Assembly: GCA_015501585.1 (NCBI GenBank)
Contig: JADNRY010000146.1
Span: forward strand, 95,087 to 159,086
Length of the DNA: 64,000 nt
DNA from: Rhodocollybia butyracea
Taxonomy: Eukaryota > Basidiomycota > Agaricomycetes > Agaricales > Omphalotaceae
Direction: 5' to 3'
Part shown: positions 36,207-47,507 of the stretch, one piece after another
How positions within the stretch are numbered: the stretch's first letter is position 1
How the letters are laid out: every line of letters starts with the position of its first letter
The notes under the pieces: model-generated
Told to the model about the DNA's origin: nothing
Databases searched by the model: none
The model's input: only the letters and a program-made list of their open reading frames with translations
Program-made: the position numbers and the translations under genes

Positions 36207-37621
36207 TCACTTAGCATAGTACCAGGCCAAAGACTTGGGAGCGATCCATTCAAAGACCCTCCTCTTATGATCCTTGCTCACGGCGTTTGTATAAGTCTCG
36301 TCACCAACACTCCAGTTGGAATCAATGTTGTCAGCAAGGATAGAGGCAAAGGTCGTGTAAATACGGTGCGCAGTGTATCCCTTCCGGAACACGGTGAGAT
36401 CGAAGCGACTGTGCCGGTTGTTCTAAAGAAACATTGATGAGTTGGAGTACTTATGACTTTCGAGGACGGAAACTTGCCTCCCGGTCAACGCGGCAAATAA
36501 GTCCCTTTGTGTTGCACGCAGCTACAATACTTTGGATAGTCTCCTCCGCGTCTGAGTCTTGGATGCTCGAGTTCCAGCACAACTGAAGAGAGTAGTTGAT
36601 CTTGACGTGGGGTGACGCTTGGTGCATAGCAAGGGAGGTCAGGTCAGATGGAATCGCGGATGCAATGCTATCTTCCAAGAGATTTCCGGCTTGAGTAAGC
36701 GTAAAATCACCCTGAGCACCCTGAGCAAAAACCCAGTTCGTACTCGCTAGAGTACAATTGAGAATGTGGTCCTAAGATAAAGCAGAAACCCACGTTTCAA
36801 ATCCGAGAGCATGATGGTTTGGATCGCTTCGCTGGTGATATCACCCCTGATAATGTCGGTTTCTGAACGCATGCTTAGTTGACATATTCAACAGTCCTGA
36901 TAATATGGAATCGTACCTTGATAACCGTAATTGACGAAGCAATACATCTTTGGGGTGAGCTGAACTTCGACCGTAAGGCCTTTCCTGTACGGGATCTAAG
37001 ACTTAGATTCATAGTAACGAGACGAATGCGTACCCTACGTTGGCCCACGCAAACGTTGGTTGGTACGCGAGGGTGGCCCCCGAGCCGGTAACTGTGCCAA
37101 CAGACATGTTGCGCCTGTAGTTGGTCATGTTCCGACCTCTGATGAGCCCGTCACCGTTGTTCTTAGCTGGGCCCCAGATGGGGTAGCCATCCTCATCTTC
37201 CACTAGATCGGCAGATTGACCTTGGGCCAACTCGCGGATAATGGATCCTTCCACCCTGTTGTCGACATCCTGACGGAGCATAAGAACGAAGACACTGACA
37301 TCGAAAAAGAGACTCTTACGGATTCATTCTCGCCGACAGCGTAGCGAGAAGAATAGGTGACCCTTGCAGTACCGTTCTGATTCGCTCTTGCTATGATCAC
37401 TTTCCTGTTGAGCGGAACAGTCAGCGATAGCTGGATATAATCGGGAAGACTAACCAAGCGACCAGGTTATTATCTTGCCCAATCTTTGTTGAGTCAGGTT
37501 TGTCCATGCAAAGCATGAGATTGGTGTTCTAGTATGCTCGATTGAGTGACAAGAAGCTCAGAAGACTGAATATTCCTACCTGTGGAAGTCCAGCGTAGCT
37601 GATGTTAAGAGTCTTCTCCAT
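36207..37621 (-). CDS. Multi-exon protein of unknown family
   Basis: The start at 37621 gives MEKTLNISYAGLPQ. Later exons read NTNLMLCMDKPDSTKIGQDN, NNLVAWKVIIARANQNG, TARVTYSSRYAVGENES, SVGTVTGSGATLAYQPTFAW, VEVQLTPKMYCFVNYGYQ, ETDIIRGDITSEAIQTIMLS, TNWVFAQGAQGDFTLTQAGN, VKINYSLQLCWNSSIQDS and, last, NNRHSRFDLTVFRKGYTAHR to the stop at 36207. All joins keep frame; one intron (donor near 36476) uses GC-AG. There is no signal peptide or membrane segment, so it is probably cytosolic and beta-rich. I have a vague memory of similar basidiomycete proteins starting with TLNISYSGLP, but no function is known to me. The coding call is firm; function is not assigned. Confidence 0.82.
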
Positions 37622-37756
37622 TGTTCAAGGTGGAATTTAGCTGTGTAAACCGTAGAAAGTTTGCTTGCTGACGAGAAAGAACCTGTAAGGTGGGGTTTTA
37701 TAGGAAACCCTTCCGTACTGCTTCAGATGTGTACCTTGCCCACAAAAAAGGGGCAC

Positions 37757-38020
37757 CCCTGGATTGGTAGAGCAGATTGTGCGTGCGGTGTACTTCAGGA
37801 ACAAGGATTGAGCTGGAATATAGTACAGCGAATAGCCGCATGAGACTTGTTGAGTCCTTGCTTCCAGAATTAAACGAACTTGAGTTTCTAACAACCCTGG
37901 AATCGTGGAGCGGACTGTATGTTGTACTTCAGGAACCAGGATTGACAATGCATAGCGTGAAACTCATCGAGTCCTAGCTTCGAGAATATAACCGACTTGA
38001 GTTTCTTGCGCATTATTCAT
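37757..38020 (+). repeat. Repeat modules B and C, tandem
   Basis: Two adjacent copies of about 130 bp share the words tgtacttcaggaac, aggattgag/aggattgac, gagtcct, and acttgagttt. They lie in the presumed promoter of the minus-strand gene starting at 37621. Confidence 0.65.
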
Positions 38021-39538
38021 GTCACCGGACCGTCAACGTCCATATCGAGTTTCCTGCGGCCTATTCACTTGCACTGAAAACCATTCTACACTATGAGAAA
38101 TCTCCTCTTTTCAACGTGTCATATGGGTGCCATTGAGGTAAAGCTCTTCCTGACTTACGGAGGATATGGTTCAGAGCTTTCATTCCTTCCATCACTGCCG
38201 AACTTGGCGCCGAGAAATTTTTCATTTTCGGACACAATCCTGACTTCAGTGAACGACGGCGGTGAAAACTTGAAGGAGTTTTTGTGCCCAACTAGAAGCT
38301 GTGTGACTGGATGATTACTGTCATCTGTATCCAATGCTCAGTCCTTCGTCAGCTAGTAGCTACCAGCCTATCAATTATCCGTCTAGCTTAAGACGACTAC
38401 TAGGCCAGTGGCTTGTTCCTGGCACTACTGTAAGAATACTGTGCCTGGCAGCTGGTGCATGAATTACAGTGTTCCGTCCATCTCTGCGAGCCTCGCTTGC
38501 CAAACTTTGTCTCATTTAGCTTTGAACTTACCAGACGCCGTTTGAGTTTCTATCCGCACTTATGGAACGTTCCTGGAATCAAACGGATTGCCACATGACC
38601 TCAATATTTGTCCCCATTCCCGATCCATCCCCGTACGGTGGTGAACGGAGTAATATTTAAGGCCAACTTGATACAATGAAGTCGCTCAGTTCGCTCAGTC
38701 CAAGGAAATTGTATTGTCAAAGTATGAATGAGACCAAAAAGTTTTAAGTGCACTGGCTGTCTTCACTTGCTGGTGCTGGAGCCTTTCCGCTAATTGCGCT
38801 CCTTGTGTGCACAAACTACTTCAGCTAAGAATAGAACCTAGATTCTACAGTTTTAATTAGACTGAACCATAACGACTCGGAGCCTGAGACAAAAGTACAG
38901 CTTGAGGTAAACTCCAGATGCAACCATCTACCAGGGACTCTGCGTGAACCTTCACTGGTCATGTTCATTATTCACAATTGTTGAAGTGACGGACCGAGGC
39001 GCTACTATCACGTCAGAGAAATGGGGCGCTAATGCCCATTTTAGGCAATAACAACGTCCTAAGTAATGGAATGATTATTGCTTGCTAACAGTAAGAAAAA
39101 CAGAAGCATAAAAAGTACCAAAATCTCGAGTTTTAGATCTGTTATTCTATACAACCACAGTTACCAAACAAGCCATTAGGTTTTATCGCAATCTAAGTAT
39201 CTTTTGTTTGTCCGTGAAGCACTTCCGAAAGTATCCTGAGTGCTATTCCAGCGTAATATACCTAATCCGATTAACTCCGACCCAAGCATCTGTTGGAAGT
39301 CTGGGGCAGAACTTCGTAGGAAGTGCGGTATGTTTGGAAGCGTAGATGAGAAGATGGGTCGTGAACGTCCGCTACTTTCGTTCCACAAGCTCTTTGTACA
39401 TCTACCCAGGCCGATCCGAATACATGCTACATGCCCAAAATCGCCTCAACGACTCCTAACCAACTTTTGGGGGATGTGCTACGTAGATACTACTGAAACA
39501 CGGCATATACTAGGTGCTAGTAACGTCCTTATTAGAGC

Positions 39539-39785
39539 TTAAAAATTGAGCGCAAAATCTCCATGGTGCGTACCGAGTCCCTTGACCAATTGTGCATACA
39601 TCTTGCAATGCATGATTTGCGGAAGCTGTGAGACGTCCACGGTCCATTAGTAAACCCCCTTAAAAATAGAAGGCAAAATCTTCCTGGTGCGTACCGGGTT
39701 TCCTTGACCAATTGTGCATATCTCTTGCAAGGCTTGATTTATATAGGGAAGTGGTGAGACGTTCCCGGTCCATGAAGTACATTGC
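39539..39785 (+). repeat. Tandem duplication, unit about 121 bp
   Basis: Two diverged copies start near 39540 and 39661 and share gcaaaatct, ctggtgcgtaccg or atggtgcgtaccg, ccttgaccaattgtgcata, and gtgagacg with cggtccat. No coding sense is seen. Confidence 0.85.
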
Positions 39786-40148
39786 ATTAGCTTAATAGCT
39801 CCTGAACACTATCAGGAGTGACCAGCCTTCATAAGGTCATGATGCATGAGGGTAGCTTGGATCGAGTCCCCGGGAGAAGCGATCATATAAGATGATGATG
39901 CACGATAAGTATAAACATCGGACAACGAAATCAGACGCCCGAGGCTCGTACTCATTGTGATCTGCGCTAATAATATAAGATCGTGTATTGGAAGCAGAAC
40001 ACTGAGAGACGCCACTCGAGCACCACGGACCCCGGTAATCCAGCGATGCCAGTCGTGTGGCCAGTCGTGTGGCCAAGTCCCGCAAAACGAAGAAAAGAAG
40101 TCTCCTCGCATTCTGGAAACATGAAGTTATCACCACACCGAAGTGAAC

Positions 40149-40283
40149 AAAACTGCCCGAGCATTAAGTCACTGACAAGTCCTCTTTATGAGCCTTCGTC
40201 GGAGAAGGCTCTTTGCTCCTACGGTCAGACCATCGCTACTTCGGAGTAGATAAAACTGCCCGAACGTTAAGTCATCAGCAAGT
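40149..40283 (+). repeat. Pair of 32-bp direct repeats
   Basis: aaaactgcccgagcattaag at 40149 and aaaactgcccgaacgttaag at 40252, both continuing to a shared gcaagt or acaagt end; about 103 bp apart. Confidence 0.7.
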
Positions 40284-43034
40284 GCTGAGAATAAACGTTC
40301 AAAGCGGAAGCATTCTCGTTAGCCGACCAAAGTCCAAAGATCGACTTCAGGTTTGATAGTTGATAATCCGAGGGAGATCGGGACTTCAGACCTGAAGATC
40401 ATCGACATCGGAAGCAGTGCCACGGCCCTTTCGCAAAATAGCTATTGCTATTGATCTCCACATGCTAGTATATAACAGAGATAAATATTGATCAGGGCGC
40501 ATAGTACCTCAGCAGGAATGGGGATGGAGGGAGAATGCTTATTGGGATAATTCCTTCCTGTGGCTGAGACGAGATGATGTCCAGCATATCATGGGACACT
40601 AGCCAGAGTATAGATAGTATCGATGAGCTGAACAAGCTGTACATTACATGATAAAATGATACACGTACCGCTTGTGCAGAAATCTAAGTGGAGCATCAGA
40701 ATTGTTGACGGACGCTGGACTAAAAATACTCTCGACGCCAAGCGTACACCGCATAAGTTGGAGACCTAGAGGGGCAGTCGATGATATGAACCTAGAGAAT
40801 CGTCCACATGCCTTGACTGTAGTGCCAGTGCTGTGGATATCGCACGATCAACGGGGATTCCAATAATATTTCTTTCAATTATTCAAATGGAAAATACACG
40901 TACCAAACGTTACCAAGACGTGGTTCGAGCGCGCTGACAGCGAGTCTTTGGAGATTCCTCAACCTAAGAAAACTATGAAGCGGAAATAAAGAGCACCGAA
41001 AGAAGGGTAAACGACGTCGGTACGGCGCCGAGCGTGTCCATCCTCCCATTCGAAAGTATGCCTATAGATATTCACTGAGAGATTTTGATTTATGGAGCAC
41101 ACTACACAACAATCGCCAAATTTGTCTCGATAGGCTGCACCCGAAGAAGGATATCGTAGCGTTGTATGTTGCAGGCTATATTTTCTGTGAGCGCATTTGT
41201 GTTTCCGGTCCTTGCTCGACCAGCTCGTTGCGGTGAGTCAGTTCGAAGAACTAGAAGAGTAAAGCTTTTCATTTGGGCCATCGTGTCCATTGTTGAAGCG
41301 CGTGCGTGCGTGAAGCTCGACAATAAAGTGCAGCAATATCTTGGTTTGCTCGAGATTGATATTGAATATTGAACATTTCCAAGTGGGCATAATAGCCGCG
41401 AACGCAAAATCGTACGATGAAGGTAGTCCGCAGTTCGTGGATTCCGTAAGTTCTCACGATCACTGACGTCAACGTGCCCATACAACACAGGGACTATGAC
41501 GTGTAATAAGTATAAGGGTACTGACATTCGATTCCATTCGCTAACGAATGCATCCATAAATTTCAATGAACGCTGCCTGGTGTTGACGAGATGTAGCAGG
41601 ATGTAGCCCGGAGCATGACCAAGATTATATGTACTTGGCCACGGTGCGCTTCACAATTGTTTGGTAGAGGTCAGCCGGAGAGCAAAATCTCATACAAACT
41701 ACAAGTTTTGAGACTGGTGCAACCCATTCTCCAGATAATATGAGCATATAACACAAACAGCTGTACACCGCTGCCTCCATGGAGCGAAAGAAGAATAACC
41801 AAAATACGTGTTAACGGCTCATTCAGTCGTCTATTATGAATTCGAATTCGGTTAAATTGTTTTTGGGGTTCTCATTACATCTATCCGCCAACTTGAACGT
41901 GGTTGGGAAATATTGATTCACAGTATGTACATGAGATTGACATTAACACCCCTCCTTATTTTTGTTGGGCACTCCACCGCACTTAGCCCTACTTATTTCT
42001 CCGTACAATTGTTTTGCCCTGAAGGCTTGAAGGTTTTAAAAGCATTGTGACCAGAATCCGACGCTGAATCAGGCTTTCAATCATTCAAAGCTATTTACAC
42101 CATGAGCGCATCTGGACCTGGGTAACTGTTTAACGTTCGACAATGACCTTTATTAGATCGTAAATACTCGCAGATGTATTCCGGAGGAAGTAGCTAGGGC
42201 TTTTGATCAGCAGGGCTCATTTTAAGGCGGGATGGTCAACTTAGGGGACGATCATGGTTGATGTTTATCATTCAGGTTTGCGGTTATGTGTGTGGATTCT
42301 CATGGAAAGAATTCACAAAAACGTTGCAGGGATTCAGTGAAACGCACCATGATTTTTCGCTGCTGACATCAATCTTAATTGCCCTGTAGTGTTGGGTCAC
42401 AAGGTCGTGCATCATGGCGGGGGTAAGCTTAAGATCAGAGGACTTCTGTCGGTCGAGTTGGCTGAAGCCCGTTGGGAACGAAATCGACTTTCGGGGCAAA
42501 ACTATCAAAGTTTTATCTGCGAGAATCTACTTCTTTAACATGACAAAGGTAACTGATTCTTTTTGGGACTCACTCCTTAACCCCATTTCTTCACGCAACT
42601 GACGTGCGTTCTTTTCAGTTCTGGGCCATCCCGGCGTCACCAATATCCATTGAACACCTGATTTACTTAGCGCCGATCATATCCGCACTTCTTTCTACAG
42701 CCAAAAGCCAAAAATCTACGTCATCTCTTTTTACTATCTTGCCTGAACGCCCTCTGTTCATAGATACTGAAGGTCCCAATGTGATATAGTCATGCCCGAC
42801 GAGACTGCTTGCTTACTACTCTCCTCGGGGTGGAGCATCCGGCAAGTGGTTTTCGATTTTCATCGGAGACCAAGGATATCTGCCAAACTACTATCCTTTC
42901 CCAGGAGCCTCAAGGAAGGAAAGATTTCAAGTTGGCAGATGTACCTCGGTAAGCACATAGCATCGCCGGACCGAATGCTAGTGACACGCCCAATCCTAAA
43001 AGGATAGTGAGTGTTGGAACTGGCTGGAGACTGG

Positions 43035-43041
43035 TATAAAA
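43035..43041 (+). promoter_or_regulatory. TATA box of peroxygenase copy 1
   Basis: TATAAAA inside ggtataaaatg, 49 bp upstream of the ATG at 43090. The same word stands upstream of copy 2, so it was conserved when the gene duplicated. Confidence 0.6.
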
Positions 43042-43089
43042 TGAGCTATAGTATACCCGGGGCACAGCGTCTTCATCTGATTTCCCCTC

Positions 43090-44164
43090 ATGAAGTATTT
43101 CATTTCTCTCGTAACGCTCATCGCGGTCTCCATTGGTGTCAGGGGAGGTTCTTCTGACTCGATTGATTGGGATGCACACCAGTGGCAAGCCCCGGACCCA
43201 GCGACTCTCGGGGACCATGTCCTGGGTTGAACTCGTATGTACACCTCCTCACCCCCGATGCGAATGCGTTTGATGGCTGATTACTATGCTCCAGCTTAGC
43301 CAACCATGGTTTCTTGAACAGAAATGGGAGCAACATTACTATTCCCGCCGTGCTGGGGGCAATCGCTGGTACGAAGCTAGTTCTTCAGTTTTGTGAATGT
43401 AAACCAACAATCTCACCTTCCTTAGAGGCATTCAATTTCCAACCGATAAATATTCTTCGCCAGGTATCCAAAATGGTGCTTCTTTCGAACGATGATCCCG
43501 ACTTCGTTGCCTTGGAAGAGATCGCACTGTGCGTATCAAAGCTTTTCAATGTTGTTAATACTAGAATGATATTGACTCGTTTGCACATCTGGTGTTTTAG
43601 TCACGGCGTTCTCGAACACGACGTCTCTCTTTCGAGACAAGATATCGCTCTTGGTAATAATATCGTCTTCGATTCAAGCATATTTGAAACTCTTAAAAAC
43701 TCGAACCCCGGCGTGGATTATTACAATATCACCTCGGCCGCAAAGGTGATGGACCAGCGTTTGATCGAGGCCACCGCGGTCAACCCAAATCTCACTAACA
43801 CGCAAAAGGAGTTCATCATCAGATCTAACGAATCTGGGTTCTATATTGGTCTCATAGGGAATATCACTACCGGTGTTGCACCGAAGCAGTAAGTGACTGT
43901 ATTTTGCTGTGAAATCATCAAGCTCAGCGTCTTTGAAGATATGTACAGATACTCTTTGAGGAGGAGCGACTACCGATTGCAGAAGGATGGCGCCCCTCTA
44001 GCGTGCCTATTACAGACCAAAACTTCCCGGCTCTTGTCAACGCAATTGCGGCGGCGACTACGTGGGCTCCATCCGGTCCCATTGTCTGTCCATGGACAAG
44101 ACTTCAGCCTGAAGGCCCCATATCATACGTGCCTTTTGTTTCCGGAGCCGACGTTCCTCTCTAG
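43090..44164 (+). CDS. Short unspecific peroxygenase (heme-thiolate peroxidase), copy 1, one frameshift
   Basis: A secreted heme-thiolate enzyme that uses hydrogen peroxide to oxygenate organic substrates (Peroxidase_2 family). It has a signal peptide MKYFISLVTLIAVSIGVRG, the heme-Cys motif RGPCPGLN, LANHGFLNRNGSNITIPAVL, the acid-base motif HGVLEHDVSLSRQD, then SNPGVDYYNITSAA, GFYIGLIGNITTGVAPK, and the end ILFEEERLPIAEGWRP to a stop at 44162-44164. Introns match copy 2 in position. One base is missing near 43193 (GCCCCGGACCC), just before the heme-Cys motif, so as written the frame stops at 43228. Everything downstream is conserved, which suggests a sequence error or a very recent loss. EHD marks the short subfamily. 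Confidence 0.88.
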
Positions 44165-46676
44165 AGGCCTACTGCTTGACACACTTCCCTCCTTCCTTTC
44201 CTTCCTTCACGCTTAATGGCCTCGTATCCAATGGTTGAATACTTGTACTTTTGCCTCAAGTTGTATATTGGTAGCTGGCTGCAGCATCAGTTATGTATAT
44301 CAAGTTCTTTTTGTGTCAATATTGGGTTTCTATCCATGAAAATTATTCTGTGTTCGATGTTCCACTCGCAATCAGTGTTGAATAGGTGATGCTGGTCAAA
44401 CGAGACAAGCCATGCACATTTCGTCGTAAGGAGCTTCTGAGTGCTTTCGGCGAGACATCACTAAATCGGAGAGATTTCGGCAATGAATGGTAGTTGCCCG
44501 AAATATAATGTAACTCGGCGTAAGGATCGTAATAAGTATCAGTAAAATATTCCTGTGGCATCTAGGATCCTAGACTATTTCTCTAAATGCATGGCTTTCA
44601 GGGTTACAGATAATCAAGCTCTGTGTTTCTAAACCGCGGCCAAAGAAAAGTTAAACCTGAGTTAAACAGATTTAGAGTGTGATGCTGAAAAACTGCTCTG
44701 CATATGCATAGTTTAAACGGAATGAGTTAGGAACCTGGGAAAAGGAAGATGAGTAGGTGGAAAGGGAGCTGGATGGGGGATGGGGAGCGAGCGGTCTTGT
44801 AGACTTCAACTTGTATCTTGAACTTGAAGACTTGATTTGTCGGACCAATGAGCTTGATTTCTTCTCGTCTTGGCATTACAAAACTCGTTGTCTTTTGAAA
44901 GAGGATCAGTCACAGAACAGAGAAGGTTTGTTTGAGGGAGCGTCTTGCTGTCTGTCTCTTGACGGAACAAACATGACAGTGTACAGGTATTACCGTACTG
45001 TGACCGTACTGCATCAGTCATTTGCCTTTCCATAGACGGTCATGGTGCTGAGGGCTGAGCCCTAACACCTTTCCCATGACAAAAGTGTTCAGGCCGCGGA
45101 CTTGCAAATTCCGCGCAAGAGTACAGCCACATCAATGTAACTGCCACGTCGATTGGGCGCTTACTCTGTTTTTTCAACGATCATGTCCCGCTCCTCTATA
45201 ATCACACTACTCTTAGAAAATTGGACAATTTGGCCTTGGAGGGTTGTTGTTATTGAAGCTGTGACCAGTGGTTTTGTGAGTCCCTCAATACTCAAACCAA
45301 TACGGGATTCTCTTGGGTGATCTGATAAGATAAGATTATAAATCTATATACGAGTCTGACTTGGGAGACAACCTCATTTTGTAGATTTCAAAAGTGACAC
45401 AGTCCCCTTGCAGATTTCTGAAAGTTTCATAAGTTTTCAGGCCTTTTGAAAACATTAGTGAATACTATCAGGAACTATCAGGACTTTCTCAAGGCTTCAA
45501 AAAACTTTGAGCATAATATAATATCATTTTCAATGGTTCTTCTCAGTGTTCTACATTAAGGCCTTACAGGTTTTCACCCAATTGATTAATGGAAGAGCAT
45601 GTCATCAGAGCAACCATAAGTAGTTACTAGCAAGTCACATGCACATGTGTGAGTCATAGTAGTATTACAAAATATGAACTCAGAGAAGACATGTGTAGCA
45701 AGGAAACAGTAAGCAAATTGGAAGTGCAAAGCAAAGTAGTAGGTGGCAGATGTATATAGAGTGACATGGGTACTAATAACTGGAAGCAAACATTGTCAGT
45801 CCAGAGTAACAGAAATAAAGGTCATCTAAGACTCACCAATCTTTGTTGTCAATGTTGGAGATGCTGCCCATCATTCAAGGGGGTTCAGGAAATTAAGTTT
45901 CTGCCCCAAGTTCTATTGATTTGAAGAGTCCAACATGTGACCATCTGGATGAGCGCTGTCACTGTGCAGTCAGATCCTTGATGAATAGTTTGCGTATTTT
46001 CCTCACATTACAATTACAAAGTCATTCAAATTTATAGAAGTGCTCAAATTTATGTAAACTTAGTAGGCTTTTCACTATTTTTGAAATCTTTTTCAAAATT
46101 ATGATATATTTCTTGGGGAGAGTTTTCCTGATGACTATATACACACATTATACACACATCTGTATATAGTATAGCGAGTCTACCTAGGGGAGACTAGATT
46201 CTAATGGGAATTGTTAAGGGTTTACTTGGGACCGACATATTAAATCCCATACTAGAGAGAGTCACCTCGGACATGGACCTTCATCTTTATTCCACATTGA
46301 CCAGTGCATTCTTTATCTCCACCTTCAAACATTCTGATAGTGGTACTTTTTGCAACACATAAAACTACTTGCAAACACTACAGCATTGTTCACATGAACA
46401 ATCATGATTTTCACAATTGCAAAGAATATTTGCATCTACCTGCTCATTTTTTGAATCAAAATTGAACATGGTACTTCCCAAGGTGGCATGGTCTTCATCA
46501 TAGAGTTAGATCATGATCACTCTTCAACATTATGGTAGGACACAATCCAATGTTTGGCGCTGTTCCCAGGGTTTTAATCTTGATCTATACTTGATTTGAA
46601 GATTTCTTCATCTTTGATTCGATATGCTTTCTATCAAAGAGTGAAACAAAACAGTGGTCACTGTACAGCCTACTGA
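44165..46676. other. Gene-poor, AT-rich stretch
   Basis: No frame has a recognisable family. It includes ctgataagataagatt near 45320 and AT-rich runs near 46140. It may be old transposon debris, but I see no transposase or reverse transcriptase motif. Confidence 0.35.
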
Positions 46677-47507
46677 CAAGCCAGTAGGGATCCGCACCGT
46701 ACCGTATACGGTTACGGCCGTACAGCTTACGGTTCCATACGGTACCTGATAGTACCGTAACCGTACCGTATATGCACTTGAGAAATGTCTTACGGTACGG
46801 TACAGGTAAAAATACGGTTTACGCGTATTATACGGCCGTAAAAATCACAATGTATTAGACGATATGTCTATGCACCTATACTAGCCTTGGAGCATTCTCA
46901 AGTCCTTTTCTTCGAAGCCTGAGCTGATCTTTGTTTTGAATAAGGGCCTCTTGAATTATCTCCGGCCTCAAGTGACTATGAAGAAAAGATATGGTATCCG
47001 CCTGAAAAAATGCGCTTGACAGCAATATGTATCAGTATGTGGAATCTCCATGAAATTGCCAGCATTTGGTACAATTGTGGAGGCTCAGTCTTCCGAGAAT
47101 ATTACAGCCACCTTGGGCGTGGTGCATCAAAATATCGCTCCAGCTCATCATCAGAAGTACAGTGAAGTTGATTACTGTCTACACTTTCATGCTATGTATT
47201 ACATGCAGGTACTAGTGACATGAAAGCTGGATTATGGACTAGGTTGTATTTTTTAAATAGACTGGACCAGGAGAGTGAACAAAGTGAGCATAAAGGTGAG
47301 AGAAGATGCTGCAGTACATCGGCAATAAAATACGGCCGCATCATAGCCGTATACGGCCGTCTTTGACGGGTCTATACGGTATGGATCCCGTACCAAAGCC
47401 GTACCGTATAGCTGACGCTCAGCAGCTCTACGGTACGGTTACGGCTACCCCCGTAACCGTACCGTCAACCGTATTATACGGTTACGGTGCGGATCCCTAC
47501 AAGCCAG
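46677..47507. mobile_element. Non-autonomous hAT-like DNA transposon with 8-bp target duplication
   Basis: An 815-bp element (46685-47499) begins TAGGGATCCGCACCGTA and ends in its exact complement, TACGGTGCGGATCCCTA. It is flanked by the 8-bp duplication caagccag at 46677-46684 and 47500-47507. An 8-bp target site and TAGGG-type ends are the hAT signature. Both subterminal zones (46690-46840 and 47325-47490) are packed with taccgta/tacggta words in both orientations, likely transposase binding sites. The interior has no long open frame and no transposase motif, so it must depend on an enzyme encoded elsewhere. The target duplication looks intact, which suggests a fairly recent insertion. Confidence 0.92.

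Larger units (their letters stand above)
37622..43034. other. Long gene-poor stretch with duplicated segments
   Basis: It contains modules B and C of the repeat family, a tandem duplication at 39539-39785, a hairpin (ctcctgaacactatcaggag, 39805-39824), a doubled gccagtcgtgtg (about 40048-40073), and two 32-bp direct repeats (40149-40180 and 40252-40283). Frames such as 41566-41102 (minus, 154 codons) and 39240-39542 show no known family. I see no supportable gene. Confidence 0.4.

Noticed and set aside
41102..41566. Minus-strand frame of 154 codons
   Set aside because: No domain, no intron structure and no promoter signal; the length is possible by chance in this gene-poor stretch.
45040..46676. 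Possible LTR retrotransposon or autonomous transposon
   Set aside because: I found no paired long terminal repeats, no reverse transcriptase or transposase motif and no target duplication.
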